64,000 bases of DNA from Cymbidium sinense (lineage: Eukaryota; Streptophyta; Magnoliopsida; Asparagales; Orchidaceae): positions 210,794,982-210,858,981 of the forward strand of contig CM038215.1 of assembly GCA_021442155.1 (NCBI GenBank), given 5' to 3'. A program made the position numbers and the translations under genes. The first letter of the stretch is position 1. Each line of letters starts with the position of its first letter. Below, piece by piece: positions 47,030 to 59,212 of the stretch. The notes beneath the pieces are model-generated. The model did not search any database. It was not told the DNA's origin and saw only the letters and a program-made list of their open reading frames with translations.

Positions 47030-50000
47030 AGTTTCTTCAATGTTTAATTTAGTACATATATATATACAATCAATGTACTCATATTTTTGCACACTTAATG
47101 AATGTTAATGCATACATTTGATAAAAAAGGAATTTCATCTCACATTTAAGCATATGCAAACATGTATAAAAAATTTAAACAAGTGTGTGCCATTATTAAA
47201 CCAGGGAAGTGAGGTTATCTAAAACCTTCATGGGGCTACTTAAAGCCTCATATTCCCTGGATGTCCAAAATATATACTTTTCAATTCAAATAAACATAAG
47301 CATATATGTAAAAATATAAATAAAATCATGAGATGGTTATGTATAAATATATTTTACTTATGTAAAACTTAATGGCAAAAAGAAATGGGTTTTACCTTAT
47401 GTACTAATATATGCATACACATAAACAAAATTAAGCAAGTACATGCCATTGTTAAACCAGGAAAGTGAGGTTATCTCAAACCTCCTTGGGGATACTTAAA
47501 GCCTCGTATTTTTAGGATGACTAGACTATATACTTGTCAATTCAAATACATGAATAAATAAGTATGAACATTGGAATGAGACCATCAATTTCCATCTTTT
47601 GATCACAAGTAAATGAACATTTCATTTTCATATAATTAGTTATTTATAATAAGTATTGATTTAATCTACAAATTATTTAATTTATAACTAATATATAATT
47701 CAAAATAGTTTGAGATTTACTAATGATAATAGCCACACCATATAACAATGTTTTTCTAACTCATGCAATTTACATGTGATCATATTCTTTTAACTTTAAA
47801 ACATGAATGCATGAAGCACATGGTATGCACATTTATGATAATTGAAAGGAAGTAATTGAATATCACCACACAACATACTTGATTTCATTAGAAGCTGAGG
47901 ATAATCAAGTTAAATAAACATCCCCTAAGTCTAATCAAAACATCTTTAATGTTTAATTTTAATATTCAAGTTGTTGAAACCTAAAGAGGACAAAGCAATA
48001 CTTAGAATTCACCCCATCCCATGTTGGTTATTTACTATGTTAAAGAGAGGACAATTAATGGTATTTTATAGATTAATTAAGTTAAATCTATTAATTATAT
48101 CAATTTGATCACCCTTCCTAACCTTCTTTTATTTAATTAATCACATAAACTTGAGCCTTCAATGATAGGCTTTGGAAAAATAAAGTTTGCAATGCTTCTA
48201 AAGAAATCTAATGTAATTAGGATCATGCTTACGAATTAATTAAATTAAAGAAGGAAAATATTTAAGATAAATACTCTTATGATTTTCTCATGACAATAGA
48301 AAAATCATAATTCCTTTAACAACTTTATGTTTTTAAACACATAAAGGGATTAATGGGTTGCACTTGAGTTATTTAAGTTGATTTCATTTACATTCTGCTG
48401 TTAATTTTCTCTAATTTACCCTTAATTAATAAACATATCAATTCCTTTTAAAAGGATACACTCAAAACCAATTAGGAAAGGGGGTCCTAATTAATTTCCA
48501 TGTTACCCCATTATTTACAATAATTAATTAACATCAATTACTTAATTTTACTATTCATTAATTTTAATAATTATTAAATTATTTAAAGAGGGTAATCAAG
48601 ATTGAAAATTTGGAATTTCCCAAACCACATGGCAAATAATTCCCAGAAAAATATGGGAGGGAGAGGACATCCCATAGAATCAACATGCCAAACTTTAAAT
48701 TAATTAGCCAAGTAATTTAGCCTTAATTAAGATAATTAGCCTAAACTTCAAATCTTAATTAGGCACTATTCATTAAATACTAGTTAGAAATTTTTATTTT
48801 TATTAAATTTTCCTCTATCTAACCTTTCCAAAATGGGTATATTTGCATTTTTTGATATTTCTATAATTTATTATGATTTTTTAAAGTTCTAGCTATTTAA
48901 TCATATTTTTTACCTAAATAAATTATTTTAAAGTGTTAGTGCCATGTGGATACCAACGCAAAAACACTTTTCATGTGATGTCATGGTATTGGTTATTTAA
49001 AATGTATGACATGGCTGTTGACTCAGCAACAATAGATGCAGTTTTGTCTTGGCTGTCTGATCTCAAATCAAATAATCGAGATTAATCTTGTGACTATGAA
49101 GGGATTAAATCAAGGTAGAATAGACGATCGGTGATCCATCATCCCACGAGCACTGGAAGACAAACACCGTCTACCTTCCACTACTTAATCTGAGCTCTCT
49201 AAAGCTCATTGGATGGCAGAATCAAATCCAAACTAATCGGGGAAGATATCTAAGGAGATACTATAATGGAAATCACATAAAATCACAATTTATTTTGAAA
49301 AAAAATTAACACTTATGGACAAATCTATGGCTACCAGATTTTTACCTTACTGGAGCTAAAGATCGGTGGTCCATCGACAAAGGTAGCATCATCTTGAAGA
49401 GATGAAGCCCTATTGAGAAGATCTTGAGCTGTCTCTCTATCGATTGATTTATGGACCAAGCGTTGTTGTGGATGTTGGAGTTGGTTTAGGGATGTTTTCT
49501 AGTGATCGAATTGATTCATTTTTGTTCGTTGAGGCTTGGAGAATGTGTGGGAAGAGTTAATTTATATTTCATGGAGTTTGAATGAGGTTGGATGGACAAG
49601 GCTCTCGAGTTTGAGTGGAGCTTGATCTTGTCGATGATGGAGTGCATGGGGAGCTCAAGGAATGCTTAAGGACTGCTCAGAATGCTCTGAGAAATGTCTA
49701 TGATGAGTTTGAATGGATGGGGAAGAGTATACTCTCTTCCCCAGCTAATCCAAAGGCTGAGATTGGCTCAACCTTTAGTAGTCGTCCAACCAGAATAAGT
49801 GGTTAAAGGTGGCAAGGGATTGCTGAGGTGGATGTTTGTGAGAGGCTGAGAGAGTATAGTGGGATGTCATGGAGTGCACACTTCTCCTTAGGTGGACCAA
49901 TGATTGCCCATGGGTGAACACACCCTCTCTTGGCCAAAGGTTTAACCCAACAGCCTTAGGTTTGATTGGGTTAGTAGTCCTCTATCCTAGAAGGGCCAAA

Positions 50001-51500
50001 GATGGTTGCCAAGGATTGGGGAGGTCAAGAACCCTTCTATATGGGAATTTTATCTTATTTGGAGGGCTTGGTTCAATGAATTTGACCAAACTCGGGTTCC
50101 CCATGGGTTGGACCCACTTGGGTAGGCTCATGGTGACCCAAGGATGAGTCATGCCAAGTTTGGTTGGGTTTAGACTTAGTATGGTTCAATTCAATTCATG
50201 TAGGTCAAATGGCTAACATAGGCCAAGTTGGACATTTTGACTAAATAGGGTCAAAGTGGGAGCTTAGTTAAGTTTAATTGGTCATTTGGAATGAGTTAGT
50301 GCAATTGGTTTGGTTCAATTTGGATTAGATTTGAATTTAGTTCATATGATTCAATTTGAGTTAAATTGATCATGTTGACCAATTTAACCAAATTTCTAAG
50401 TTGGCTTAATCATTGGTTAGATCCATATTTAATTGATCATTAGTGATTGATTGAAGGAGATGATTTTAATTGATTTGGATTAGTGAGGGATTTAATTCAA
50501 TTTGACCCTTTAGACAAATTGGGTTAAGTAAGTCAATTAGATTGGGTTGATCAAATTAGGTCTAATTGAAGGTTAGACCATATCCAATATCCAATTGGTG
50601 ATTGATTAGATGCCTTGGTTTTAATGAATTTGGTTTAGGATTTGATTTGGCCCAATTTGGCCCTTTAGGCCAAATTGGGTCAAGTTGGGTCAAGAGGCCA
50701 AATTGGCTTGGTTAGGTTCAATTAGTTTATGGTTAAGTCATATTCAATATTTAATTTTTGGCTGATGAGAGTCATTAGCTACAATTAATTTGGCTCAGAA
50801 CTTGACTTAGCTCAATTTGACCCTTTAGGTCACTTTGGGTTAAGTGGTTTGTTCAAGTCGATTTGAACCAATTGAGGCTATGGATGGTTGGAATATATTC
50901 AATGATGTATTTGAAGTTTCTTGATTTCTTTGATTGCAATTGATTTGGGTTCGATTGGATTTTGGCTCATTTGAACCTTTTAGGTCAAATGGGCTAACTT
51001 GGGTTATTTAAGTTTAATTGATTTGATTAGCTTGATTGCAAGTGTTGGAATAGTTTGAAATGACCCATTGGATAGTTAGAATGATTAAGAGAATTATATT
51101 GAGTTTGGTTTACTTGAATTGGTTTGAGTGGTTACAAGATTGAAGTTGGTTAAGTTGGGTTAAGATTCAAGTTCATTTGGCTTAGAGCATGGATTGGAAA
51201 CTAAATTCAATTAAGGTCAATTTAATTCAAATGAGTTTGGGTTGGTTTGGTTTCAATCATATGATTTTAGGTTTAAATGAATTAATGGGTAAGAGTGTTT
51301 ATTTAGGCCCTATGGCAGATGAAGTCCACTTGTCCTAAGGTAAGCTTTAGGCCTAAGGTCATGCCCTACAAGTCTCTAGGCCTGGGTTTAGCATTCCCTT
51401 AATTACTATAAATGTCCTAACACTAAAGAAACCTAAGTCTCTAAAAGAATCTTAGTCCTAGGATGGGGCTGATCATCTCACTCCAAAAGTGAGGTCAACA
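47030..51500 (-). mobile_element. G0: partial Tat-family LTR, minus strand, apparently split by G1
   Basis: Its 5' end is TGTTGACCTC (complement of 51491-51500). Going toward 47030 come the same landmarks: AGTCTCTAGGCC near 51350, GGTCAA-rich sequence around 50200-51010, the CCATGTGG box near 48953 (a decayed CACGTG), TTAATTAA-rich sequence, and the GGGCTACTTAAAGCCTC units near 47240 and 47490. The last part of the LTR is missing: the copy ends where the G1 LTR ends. I infer that G1 landed in it and that the rest lies upstream of base 1. Open stretches such as 49869-50147 are not kept in sister LTRs. Confidence 0.78.
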
Positions 51501-51505
51501 CATAC

Positions 51506-52155
51506 TTTTTCTCCCCCTTTTGACAATATCAAAAAGATTTAAACATGAATAGTGCAAAAATTGCATGCTTAGATCTAACATGTCTAACATGCATCATAGG
51601 GTACAAAATCATTCTTCATGTAATGGTTTAGTTAAAATGTCTGCAATTTGAAAATCTATGCTAATAAAATAATTATTCACATCTTCTTTTCTCACATGAT
51701 CCCAAATAAAGTAATGTTTAACTTCTATGTGTTTAGTTCTAGAGTGTTGGATGGGATTTTTTGTCAAATAAATTATATAATATTGTCACACTTAATAGGA
51801 ATGTGATCTAGTGTAATTCAAAAATCTTCTAATTGTTGCTTCAACTAAAGAACATGAGCAACACAGCTTCTAATAGCTATATACTCAGCTTCAGCAATTG
51901 AAAAACCAACATATTTCTATTTTCTAGATGACCAAGAAACTAAAGATGATCCTAAAAATTGACATGTTCTAGATGTACTTTTCCTATCTACTTTACATCC
52001 TGCAAAGTCGGCATCAGAATAAGCAATCAAGTCACATGAAAGTGAATTTTTAGGATACCATAAACTTAACCTAGAAGTGTTAATTAAATAATGAAAGATA
52101 CACTAAATAACAGTTAGATGAGATTCTTTCAAAGTTGCCTAAAAATGAGCACATA
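51506..52155 (-). pseudogene. CA RNase H
   Basis: From 52110 down: YLINTSRLSLWYPKNSLSCD, LIAYSDADFAGCKVDRKSTS, RTCQFLGSSLVSWSSRK, then AEAEYIAIRSCVAHVL. The Asp of YSDADFAG and the Glu of AEAEYIA are conserved RNase H carboxylates. The tail (KPL/HYMKNDF near 51630) reaches the CTCCCCCTTTTGAC block near 51511 that also follows the CB pol gene. Stops are present (for example in SSRK-stop-KY). It would degrade the RNA strand during reverse transcription. Confidence 0.82.
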
Positions 52156-53110
52156 AACATAAACATAATATTAGGCCTATCAGTAGTAAGATACAAAAGA
52201 GAATCATCATCTATAAAGTTTTTGATCAATTGGTTTTCCTGACTAATCTAAATCAAGTTTTGTGGAGGGGTTCATGGGAGTCTTATTAGATTTATAATTT
52301 TTCATATCAAATCTATCTATTAGGTCATTAGTATACTTGGTTTGCAAATGAAAGTGCCTTTTTCTTTTTGCATTACTTAAAGCCCCAAGAAAAAATTGAG
52401 TTCACCCATCATGCTCATCTCAAATTCTTTGGACATCAAAGATGAAAACTCAACACATAAAGATTCATTTGTACTACCAAATAAAATCTCATCCACATAA
52501 ATCTGAACAATGATCAAGTCATCACCTAAATTCTTAAGAAATAGTTTGATATCTACCCTACCCTTCCAAAAACCATGACATATAAGAAAGCTACTCAATC
52601 TATCATAACAAGCTCAAGGAGCTTGTTTCAATCCATACAATGCTTTCTTCAATTTAAAAGCATGATCTGAAAAATTCAAATTTTCAAAATTAGGAGGTTG
52701 TTCTACTAATGCATCTTGATCTATAAAGTCATTTTATAATGTACTTCTACATCCATTTAAAATAATTTAAATTCTTTGCAGTCATAGGTAAGGAGCAATC
52801 TACTAACTTCTAATCTACAATCTAATAACTTCTATAATGGAAAAGGATTCTTCAAAATCTATCCCGTCAATCTGAGTATATCCTTGTGCAACTAATCTAG
52901 CCATGTTTCTAACAATGTGTCCTAAATCATCAATTTTATTTCTAAAGACTCATTTGGTTCCTATAACATTTTGATCTTGAGGCCTAGGAACTAATTCACA
53001 CACATCATTTCTAACAAACTGATTTAATTCTTCTTTCATAGCTACAATTTAATAGGGATTTTCTAAAGCTTCATTTATTGATTTTGGTTCAATCTCAGAT
53101 AAAAACATAG
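52156..53110 (-). pseudogene. CA reverse transcriptase (YVDE instead of YVDD)
   Basis: Starts near 52985 with QDQNVIGTK, a stop, VFRNKIDDLGHIVRNMARLV and AQGYTQIDGIDFEESFS. An open stretch at 52377-52598 holds GRVDIKLFLKNLGDDLIIVQ, IYVDEILFGSTNESLC, EFSSLMSKEFEMSMMGELNF and FLGL. In copia RTs the catalytic box is YVDD; the codon for the second Asp is GAG (Glu) here (complement near 52489-52491), which should abolish or greatly lower activity. The EFEMSMMGELNFFLGL wording is typical of SIRE-type elements. Several frameshifts upstream. Confidence 0.87.
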
Positions 53111-54360
53111 AATGATTTATCATTTTCTTATATTATCTTCTAGTTCTGACTCCTTGAGATGGGTCCCCAATAATCAAGTATTTTGGATGATTCCTAATGA
53201 ATTTTGAATCTTTAAGTAAATAATTATCTATATTTTCTTCGAAACTCATTTTCTTAAAATCATCTACCTCTTCTTCAATCACATCATCTTTAATAGGATC
53301 TATAGGATCTTCATCAAATATGACATGTACTGATTCTTCAACAATCATTTTTATTTTATTATAAACTCTAAAAGATCTACCATTCAAAGAATATCCTAAA
53401 AAGATACCTTCATTAGATTTACTATCAAACTTTCCTAAAGAATCTTTACCATTATTCAAAATGAAGCATTTACAACCAAATATGAAAATAGCTAATCTTA
53501 GGTTTCTTACCAAAAAACAACTCATAAGGGGTTTTATTTAAATGAGGTCTCAAGTAAACACAATTCATAACATAGCATGCAGTGTTGCTTCTACCCACAA
53601 ATACTTAGGCAATTTATAATCATCAAGCGTAACTCTACTCAATTCAATAAAAATTATATTTTTCCTTTCAACAATACCAGTTTGTTGAGGAGTTCTAGGA
53701 GCATAAAAATAATGTTTAATACCAAAGTCATCACAAAAAATTTTAAAATTTTTATTTTCAAATTCACCACCATGATCAGATTGAATTTTACTAACAAGAA
53801 GACTTCTATCATGCTGCATATGTTTAATATTTTTTTAAAATATTCAAAAGTATCATTTTTTATGAATTAAAAATATAACCCAAGTAAATCTTAAAAATCA
53901 TGATCAATCACAAATCCATAGAATTTTTCACCTATGCTGGTAGTGTTAACTTAACCAAATAAATCCATATGCAATAATTCTAAAGGTCTAGTTGTATAAA
54001 TAATATTTTTATTTTTGAAAGAATGTTTAGAATTCATGAATACATGTGTCACAAACATAATCAAAAAGAAATTTTATTTTACATAAACCATCAACAAGTT
54101 CAAGTTTTGTAATTTTGCTTAAAGGATGCATGATACTGTTGTGTAGCCTTTTATGCCATAACCAAACATTACCAAGTGAACTTTTAAAACAAAATAAATT
54201 TAAATTTGTATTAATTTTATTTTTAAAATCAATAAGGTAAATGTTTTCATATATATGACCAACAAGAAAAATAGTTTCCTTATTTTTAATAGTATAGAAA
54301 GATGCATGAAATTCAACATTAAACTCTTTATTGCATAATTTACTAATGGAAGTAAGATTA
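53111..54360 (-). pseudogene. CA integrase
   Basis: N-terminal CDTCI-like zinc segment near 54060, then RPLELLHMDLFG near 53985-53950 (first catalytic Asp). The open stretch 53565-53819 has KIQSDHGGEFENKNFKIFCD (second Asp) and PRTPQQTGIVERKNIIFIEL (catalytic Glu). The next, 53133-53525, has GCKCFILNNGKDSLGKFDSK and SNEGIFLGYSLNGRSFRVYN, the C-terminal GKGY-like part that leads into RT. D, D and E are all present, in different frames. Inserts cDNA into the genome; frame breaks rule out a product. Confidence 0.87.
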
Positions 54361-54365
54361 TGGTT

Positions 54366-54600
54366 TCAACCTTCAATAAAATAAACTATATCTAAAGTAA
54401 TTGATTCCTTAGAAATAAAACCAACTCCAATTATCTTTTTTTTAGCGTTATCACCATAAACTACAAATCCTACTTCACAAGGTTCTAAAGTAGGAAATTT
54501 AGATTTATCACCTATCATATGTCTTGAACATCTGATGTCCAAGTACCACATGACTTCTTTGATTTTGCATTGAAGGCACTTCGTCAAAATAAAATCAGGG
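54366..54600 (-). pseudogene. CA aspartic protease
   Basis: An open stretch reads MTKCLQCKIKEVMWYLDIRC, SRHMIGDKSKFPTLEPCEVG and FVVYGDNAKKKIIGVGFISK. The active-site motif in copia proteases is D-S-G-C-S-R-H-M; here it is LDIRCSRHM, so Asp is kept but Ser-Gly became Ile-Arg. Confidence 0.82.
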
Positions 54601-55525
54601 TCAACTTTTGGAACCCAAACATGTTTGGATCCACATCCAAATGAAAAGATATGTAATGATTGTTATATAGTATGTGTAGCTATTTTATGTTTAGGCATCC
54701 AAATAAAGTTTGAATTAAGAAATGATTGAAATTTCCTTGCATGACAATTAGAAGATACATGACCTTTTTATTACAAAAATTACATGTAACATTTGCATTT
54801 GCATAAGGTCTAAATTTAAATGATCTTGATGCATGTGATGACTTATTTCTAGTGAATAAAACATGTGAATGTAATTTATTGTAAGAATCTAATTTTGCAT
54901 GAAGTAATAAAAAAAATTTCAACTTCTCTACAAGTACTGCTTGACCTAGTAAAGCATCATTCTTAGTCTTTAAATCAACACTTTTTTTTCTAAAGATGAA
55001 GCATGCATTTCTAAGTTTTCTATTTCTTTTTCTAGAATATTAAAAAAATTCATCTTTGTATATCCTTATGCTAATTTATTAAAAGTATCATCTAATTCTT
55101 CAAAAAAAATATCTTCACATACCTCACTTATAGAATCCACATCAGCCATAAGGCATATATTTGCTTCTTCCTCTGTACTATCATCACTTGATTCTTCTGA
55201 ATCAAAGTTTGCTAAATTGCACCTTTTTTTTTCTCGAGGCTTTTATTTTCCAAGACTTCTTTCTTTCGAGTTTTTTTTTTCATTAACGGACACTCACCTC
55301 TTATATGTCTAGGCTTCTAGCAATTGAAACATACTATTCCTTCACCTATATTCAATCTTTTAGTAGGCAATTTATGTATTTTAGATTTTTCATACATGTG
55401 CCTTTTCTTTCTTATCATATTTCCTAGCCTTTTTGAAAGCAAAGCATTCTCATCACTATTAGCATCTGAACATGAAGAATTTTCTTCACAACTATTTTTT
55501 ACCTACAAAGCAATTAATTTTCCTT
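54601..55525 (-). pseudogene. CA gag C-terminal half with two degraded zinc knuckles
   Basis: The knuckle nearer protease is at about 54750-54800: TCNFCNKK, after which the frame shifts before the His and last Cys. The other is at about 55290-55330: CFNC, stop, KPRHIRGECP, a C-x2-C-x4-H-x4-C spacing with Gly to Arg. Between them lies a Ser/Glu-rich stretch (55100-55220, SEESSDDSTEEEANICLMAD-like). The capsid (UBN2) part that should follow is absent: sequence similarity to CB gag ends before 55526, where the CB LTR begins. Confidence 0.72.
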
Positions 55526-56264
55526 TTAAAAATCAACTAATGTTAGAAAAATCAAAATAAAGGGATATTAAAAATTTTAATCAAACGTGGGTCATGTAAC
55601 ATTTCAAATTAAAGGAAACAAACCAAGGAATCTGTTTGACATGAAATCAGATCTAAATTCCTTGATTATAAAATGACTTTGGCTGAAATATAAAATTTTA
55701 TATATTTTTGTTAAATTTGAAATATGACATTTAAATATTATGATATAATTTAGATATAATCATACATATGTTAGTTATCATATAACCTTAAAATTAAATT
55801 AAAATATTTAATTATATTAAGTATATAAACTAGTTACACTCAATAGTTAAATTAATTATCATTTATTATTTTGATAATTCAAATGCTATGTATGAAGCAT
55901 ATAATTGAATGTTAATTAGATAAAGATTTATATAAATTAACCTCATTATCATTATTTAAAATAAATAAAAATAATATGTTTAAGTTTTGAGCAAATTAAT
56001 TCATGCCAATGAACTCATATGAATCTCTAAGATTATAAATCCATATGACCTAAAATATTGTATCTTGAGCTTCACATTATCCATTTTGATCTATCTTTCA
56101 TTCTCTCATTCTTGCACTTTCCTCAAACATATTGTGAGATGTATTTTATATGTAATTTGCAATCAATATATCTGAAATATATAAAACATACATTAGAATA
56201 TCCAAGCATACATTTGTTATCATCAAAATTAATCGTATTGAACAGGAGGCTCATTAAGCCAATA
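55526..56264 (-). repeat. CB 3' LTR, truncated
   Basis: Matches 62936-63634 from TCAACTAATGTTAG to CTCATTAAGCCAA. The left ~1.76 kb (equivalent of 61178-62935) is missing, so the TGTGAGTC edge and any duplication of the target on that side are lost. The U3 edge reads TATTGGC on the minus strand, against TGTTGGC in the 5' LTR. AT-rich; no gene. Confidence 0.85.
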
Positions 56265-56281
56265 ATCTCCCCTTTTTTTAT
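56265..56281 (-). other. CB polypurine tract
   Basis: On the minus strand ATAAAAAAAGGGGAGAT, ending directly at the 3' LTR. Primes plus-strand synthesis in LTR elements. Confidence 0.8.
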
Positions 56282-56499
56282 GATGACAAACTAATGTTGG
56301 GTATTGATTTTGATGAAGGTGCAAATTGACCTTTCATTAAAATTTTTGAAAACATATTTCTCTTCTATTAAATAAAATTTATGCACATGAGATGAATAAT
56401 GATGCTCCCTCTAAATATATGCAGAAATAGACTTAATACTACCCAATATTTTACTCTTCTCCCCCTTTTGACAACATCAAAAGAGAGAACAAACTACAT
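56282..56499 (-). other. CB spacer between pol and polypurine tract
   Basis: About 200 bases, with CTCCCCCTTTTGACAACATC (+ strand, 56459-56478) in common with CA at 51511. No env-like ORF, which some SIRE elements carry, is visible. Confidence 0.6.
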
Positions 56500-57118
56500 A
56501 TAATTTTAAATATTAGGATTTAACATTCCAAGCATGCATCTTGAATATAGAAATATTCTTCTGGTAATGGTTTTGTAAAAATATCTGTAATTTTTAAATT
56601 GGTACTAATGAAATTAATATTAACATCATCTTTAAAAACATGATCTCTAATAAAATAATGTCTAATTTGTATATGCTTGGTCGTGAGTGTTGGATAGGAT
56701 TTTTGGTCAAACTAATAGCACTAGTATTGTCACATTGAACTAAAATGTGATCTTGCTTAATACCAAAATCTTCTAATTATTTCTTTAACTAAAGGACATG
56801 GGCAACACAACTACTTGCTACTATGTACTCAACTTTAGCAGTGGATAAAGCCACAAAATTTTGTTTCCTAAAAGACCAAGACACAAGTGATGATCCTAAA
56901 AATTGACATGTGCTTGATGTGCTTTTCTATCTACTTTGCATCCAATAAAATCAACATCAGAATAAGCAACCAAATCACATGACAAAGAATTTTTTGGATA
57001 CCATAAACCTAACCTAGAAGTGTCTATCAAATATCGAAAGATACGCTTGATTGCTATTACATGAGATTCCTTCGGGTTGGCCTAAAAATGAGCACACAAA
57101 CAAATAGCAAATATAATA
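56500..57118 (-). pseudogene. CB RNase H
   Basis: From 57095 down: ESHVIAIKRIFRYLIDTSRL, GLWYPKNSLSCDLVAYSDVD and FIGCKVDRK, with the conserved Asp of YSDVDF. Then the frame shifts (HQAHVNF in place of S-x-TCQF) near 56925, and the AEAEY Glu block is read in another frame near 56840 with damage (AKVEY). The tail near 56590-56540 reads KPLPEEYF. One to two frameshifts and several stops. Confidence 0.82.
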
Positions 57119-57880
57119 TCAGGCTTACTAGCAACAAGGTATAAAAGTGAACCTATCATTCTTCTATAAAGTTTCTAATCAATAGATTTTCCTAATTCAT
57201 CTAAATCCAATTTTGTAGATGGGCTCATAGGAGTTTTACTAGATTTTAATCTTTTTATGTCAAACCTCTCAAGCAATTCATTTGTACACTTAGTTTGACA
57301 AATGAATGTGCTATTTTCTTGTTACTTCACTTGAAGACCTAAGAAAAAATTAAGTTCTCTCATCCTACTCATTTCAAACTCTTTAGACATCAAAGATGAG
57401 AACTTATAGCATAAAGATTCATTTATACTTCCAAATAATATATCATCTACATAAACTTGTACCATAATCAAATCATCATCATTGCCTTAAGAAATAAAAT
57501 AGTATCTACTCTACCCTTTCTAAATCCATGATTTATCAAAAAGTTACTTAACCTATCATACCAAGCACGAGGAGCCTATTTTAAACCATATAAGGCTTTC
57601 TTTAATTTATACACATGATCTAGACAATTAGGGTCTCAAATCCAGGTGGCTGCTCTACAAATACATCTTGGTCAATAAATCCATTCAAAAATGCATTTTG
57701 ACACCCATCTAAAAAAGTTTAAACTACCTAAAATAAATATAAGAAAGGAATAACCTAATAGCTTCTAGTCTTGCTATGAGTGCAAAAGATTCTTCAAAAT
57801 CTATCTCTTCAACTTGTGTGTAGCCTTATGCAACTAACCTAGCTTTCTTTCTAACAATGTAACCTGAATCATCTAGCTTA
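57119..57880 (-). pseudogene. CB reverse transcriptase (YVDD kept)
   Basis: Starts near 57925 with RPQDQNIIGTK, then a frame change. LARLEAIRLFLSYLF-like sequence lies near 57770, and the catalytic box LIMVQVYVDDILFGS at about 57478-57434 has both Asp residues, followed by EFEMSRMRELNFFLGLQ near 57385-57330. This is the only RT in the window with an unaltered catalytic box in SIRE style. Frameshifts near 57480 and elsewhere still break the frame. Confidence 0.85.
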
Positions 57881-59212
57881 TTCCTAAAGACCCTTTTGTT
57901 CCAATGATATTTTGATCTTGGGGTCTTGGGATAAATTCCCAAACATCATTTCTTTCAAATTGATTCGACTCCTCTTCCATAGCAATAATCCAAAAATTAT
58001 CTTTTAATGCTTCTTCTAGATTTTTAGATTCAACCTCAGATAAAAATTTTGAATGATCTACAACCTCTCTACTATGTCTTCTGGTCATAACACCTTTTGA
58101 AGGATCTCCTATAATCAGTTCCTTTATATGATTATTATTATATTTCCATTCTTTAGGCAATGAATCATCCACATTATCTTCTAAAGATATTTTCTTAAAA
58201 TTATCAATCTCTTCATCTATCACTTCATTTCTAATGGGATCAATTAAATTTTCACTAAAAATAACATGTATTGATTCTTCTACAATCATTTTTCTTTTAT
58301 TGAAAACTCTATAAGCTCTACTATAAAAAGAGTATCTTAAGAAAATACATTCATCTATTTTGCACGCAAACTTACCTAAATGCTCTTTCCATTATTCAAA
58401 ATAAAGCATTTACATCCAAATACATGAAAGTGTTCAATCTCAGGTTTCTTTCCAAAAAATAATTCATAGGGTGTCTTCTTAAAAATTGATCTAAAATAAA
58501 TTCTATTCATCACAAAACATGCAGTAATTATATCTTCTACCCAAAAATAATTTGGCAATTTATACTCATCAAGCATATATCTACTTAATTCAATTAATAT
58601 TCTATTTTTTTCTCTCTACTACTCCATTTTGTTGGGAAATTCTTGGTGCAAAAAAATTATGTCTAATCCCATGTTCATCACAATAATCCTTAAATAATTT
58701 ATTTTCAAATTCTCATCATGATCAATTTGAACCCTATTAATTAAAAGGCCTTGTTCTCTTTGAATATATTTAGAAAAATTTCTAAACTTACCAAAAATTT
58801 CATCCTTATAATCTATAAACAAAATCCAACTAAATCTAGAGAAATCATCAACAATCACAAAACCATAATTTTTACCACCTAAGCTAGTGGTGTTAATTAG
58901 ACCAAATAAATCCATGTGCAATAATTCTAGAGGTCTAGAAGTATAAATAATAATTTTACTTTTAAATGAGCTTCTAGAGTGCTTATCATGAATACATGCA
59001 TCACAAACATAGCATGAATGAAAATTTAATTCAGGCAATCAAACTATTAAATCAAGTTTAGCAATTTTATTGAGTGTGTGCATGTTAATATGACATAGTC
59101 TCCTATGCCATAACCATATATCATCATGAGTGCTTTTAAAACAAAGTAAATTTAAACTCACATCATGAAAGCTATCTAAATCAATGACATAAATATTTTA
59201 TGTCTTTTCCTA
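57873..59212 (-). pseudogene. CB integrase
   Basis: Open stretch 58619-59038 starts MPELNFHSCYVCDACIHDKH (the C-x2-C of the zinc head), then SRPLELLHMDLFGLINTTSL (first Asp) and VIVDDFSRFSWILFIDYKDE. The second Asp lies in VQIDHDENLKIN (damaged SDHGGEFEN). The frame ends at EFPNKME, and the catalytic Glu block QNGVVERK continues in the next frame near 58617-58600. Then LPNYFWVEDIITACFVMNRI and FHVFGCKCFILNNGK (58576-58376), and MIVEESIHVIF with an acidic tail to 57873. At least three frame breaks. Confidence 0.87.

Noticed and set aside
49869..50147. 92-codon open stretch in G0
   Set aside because: Lies in LTR sequence of the Tat family and is not conserved in the sister LTRs.
56282..56500. 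Possible env-like gene after CB pol, as in some SIRE elements
   Set aside because: Only ~220 bases lie between RNase H and polypurine tract and they hold no open frame of useful length.
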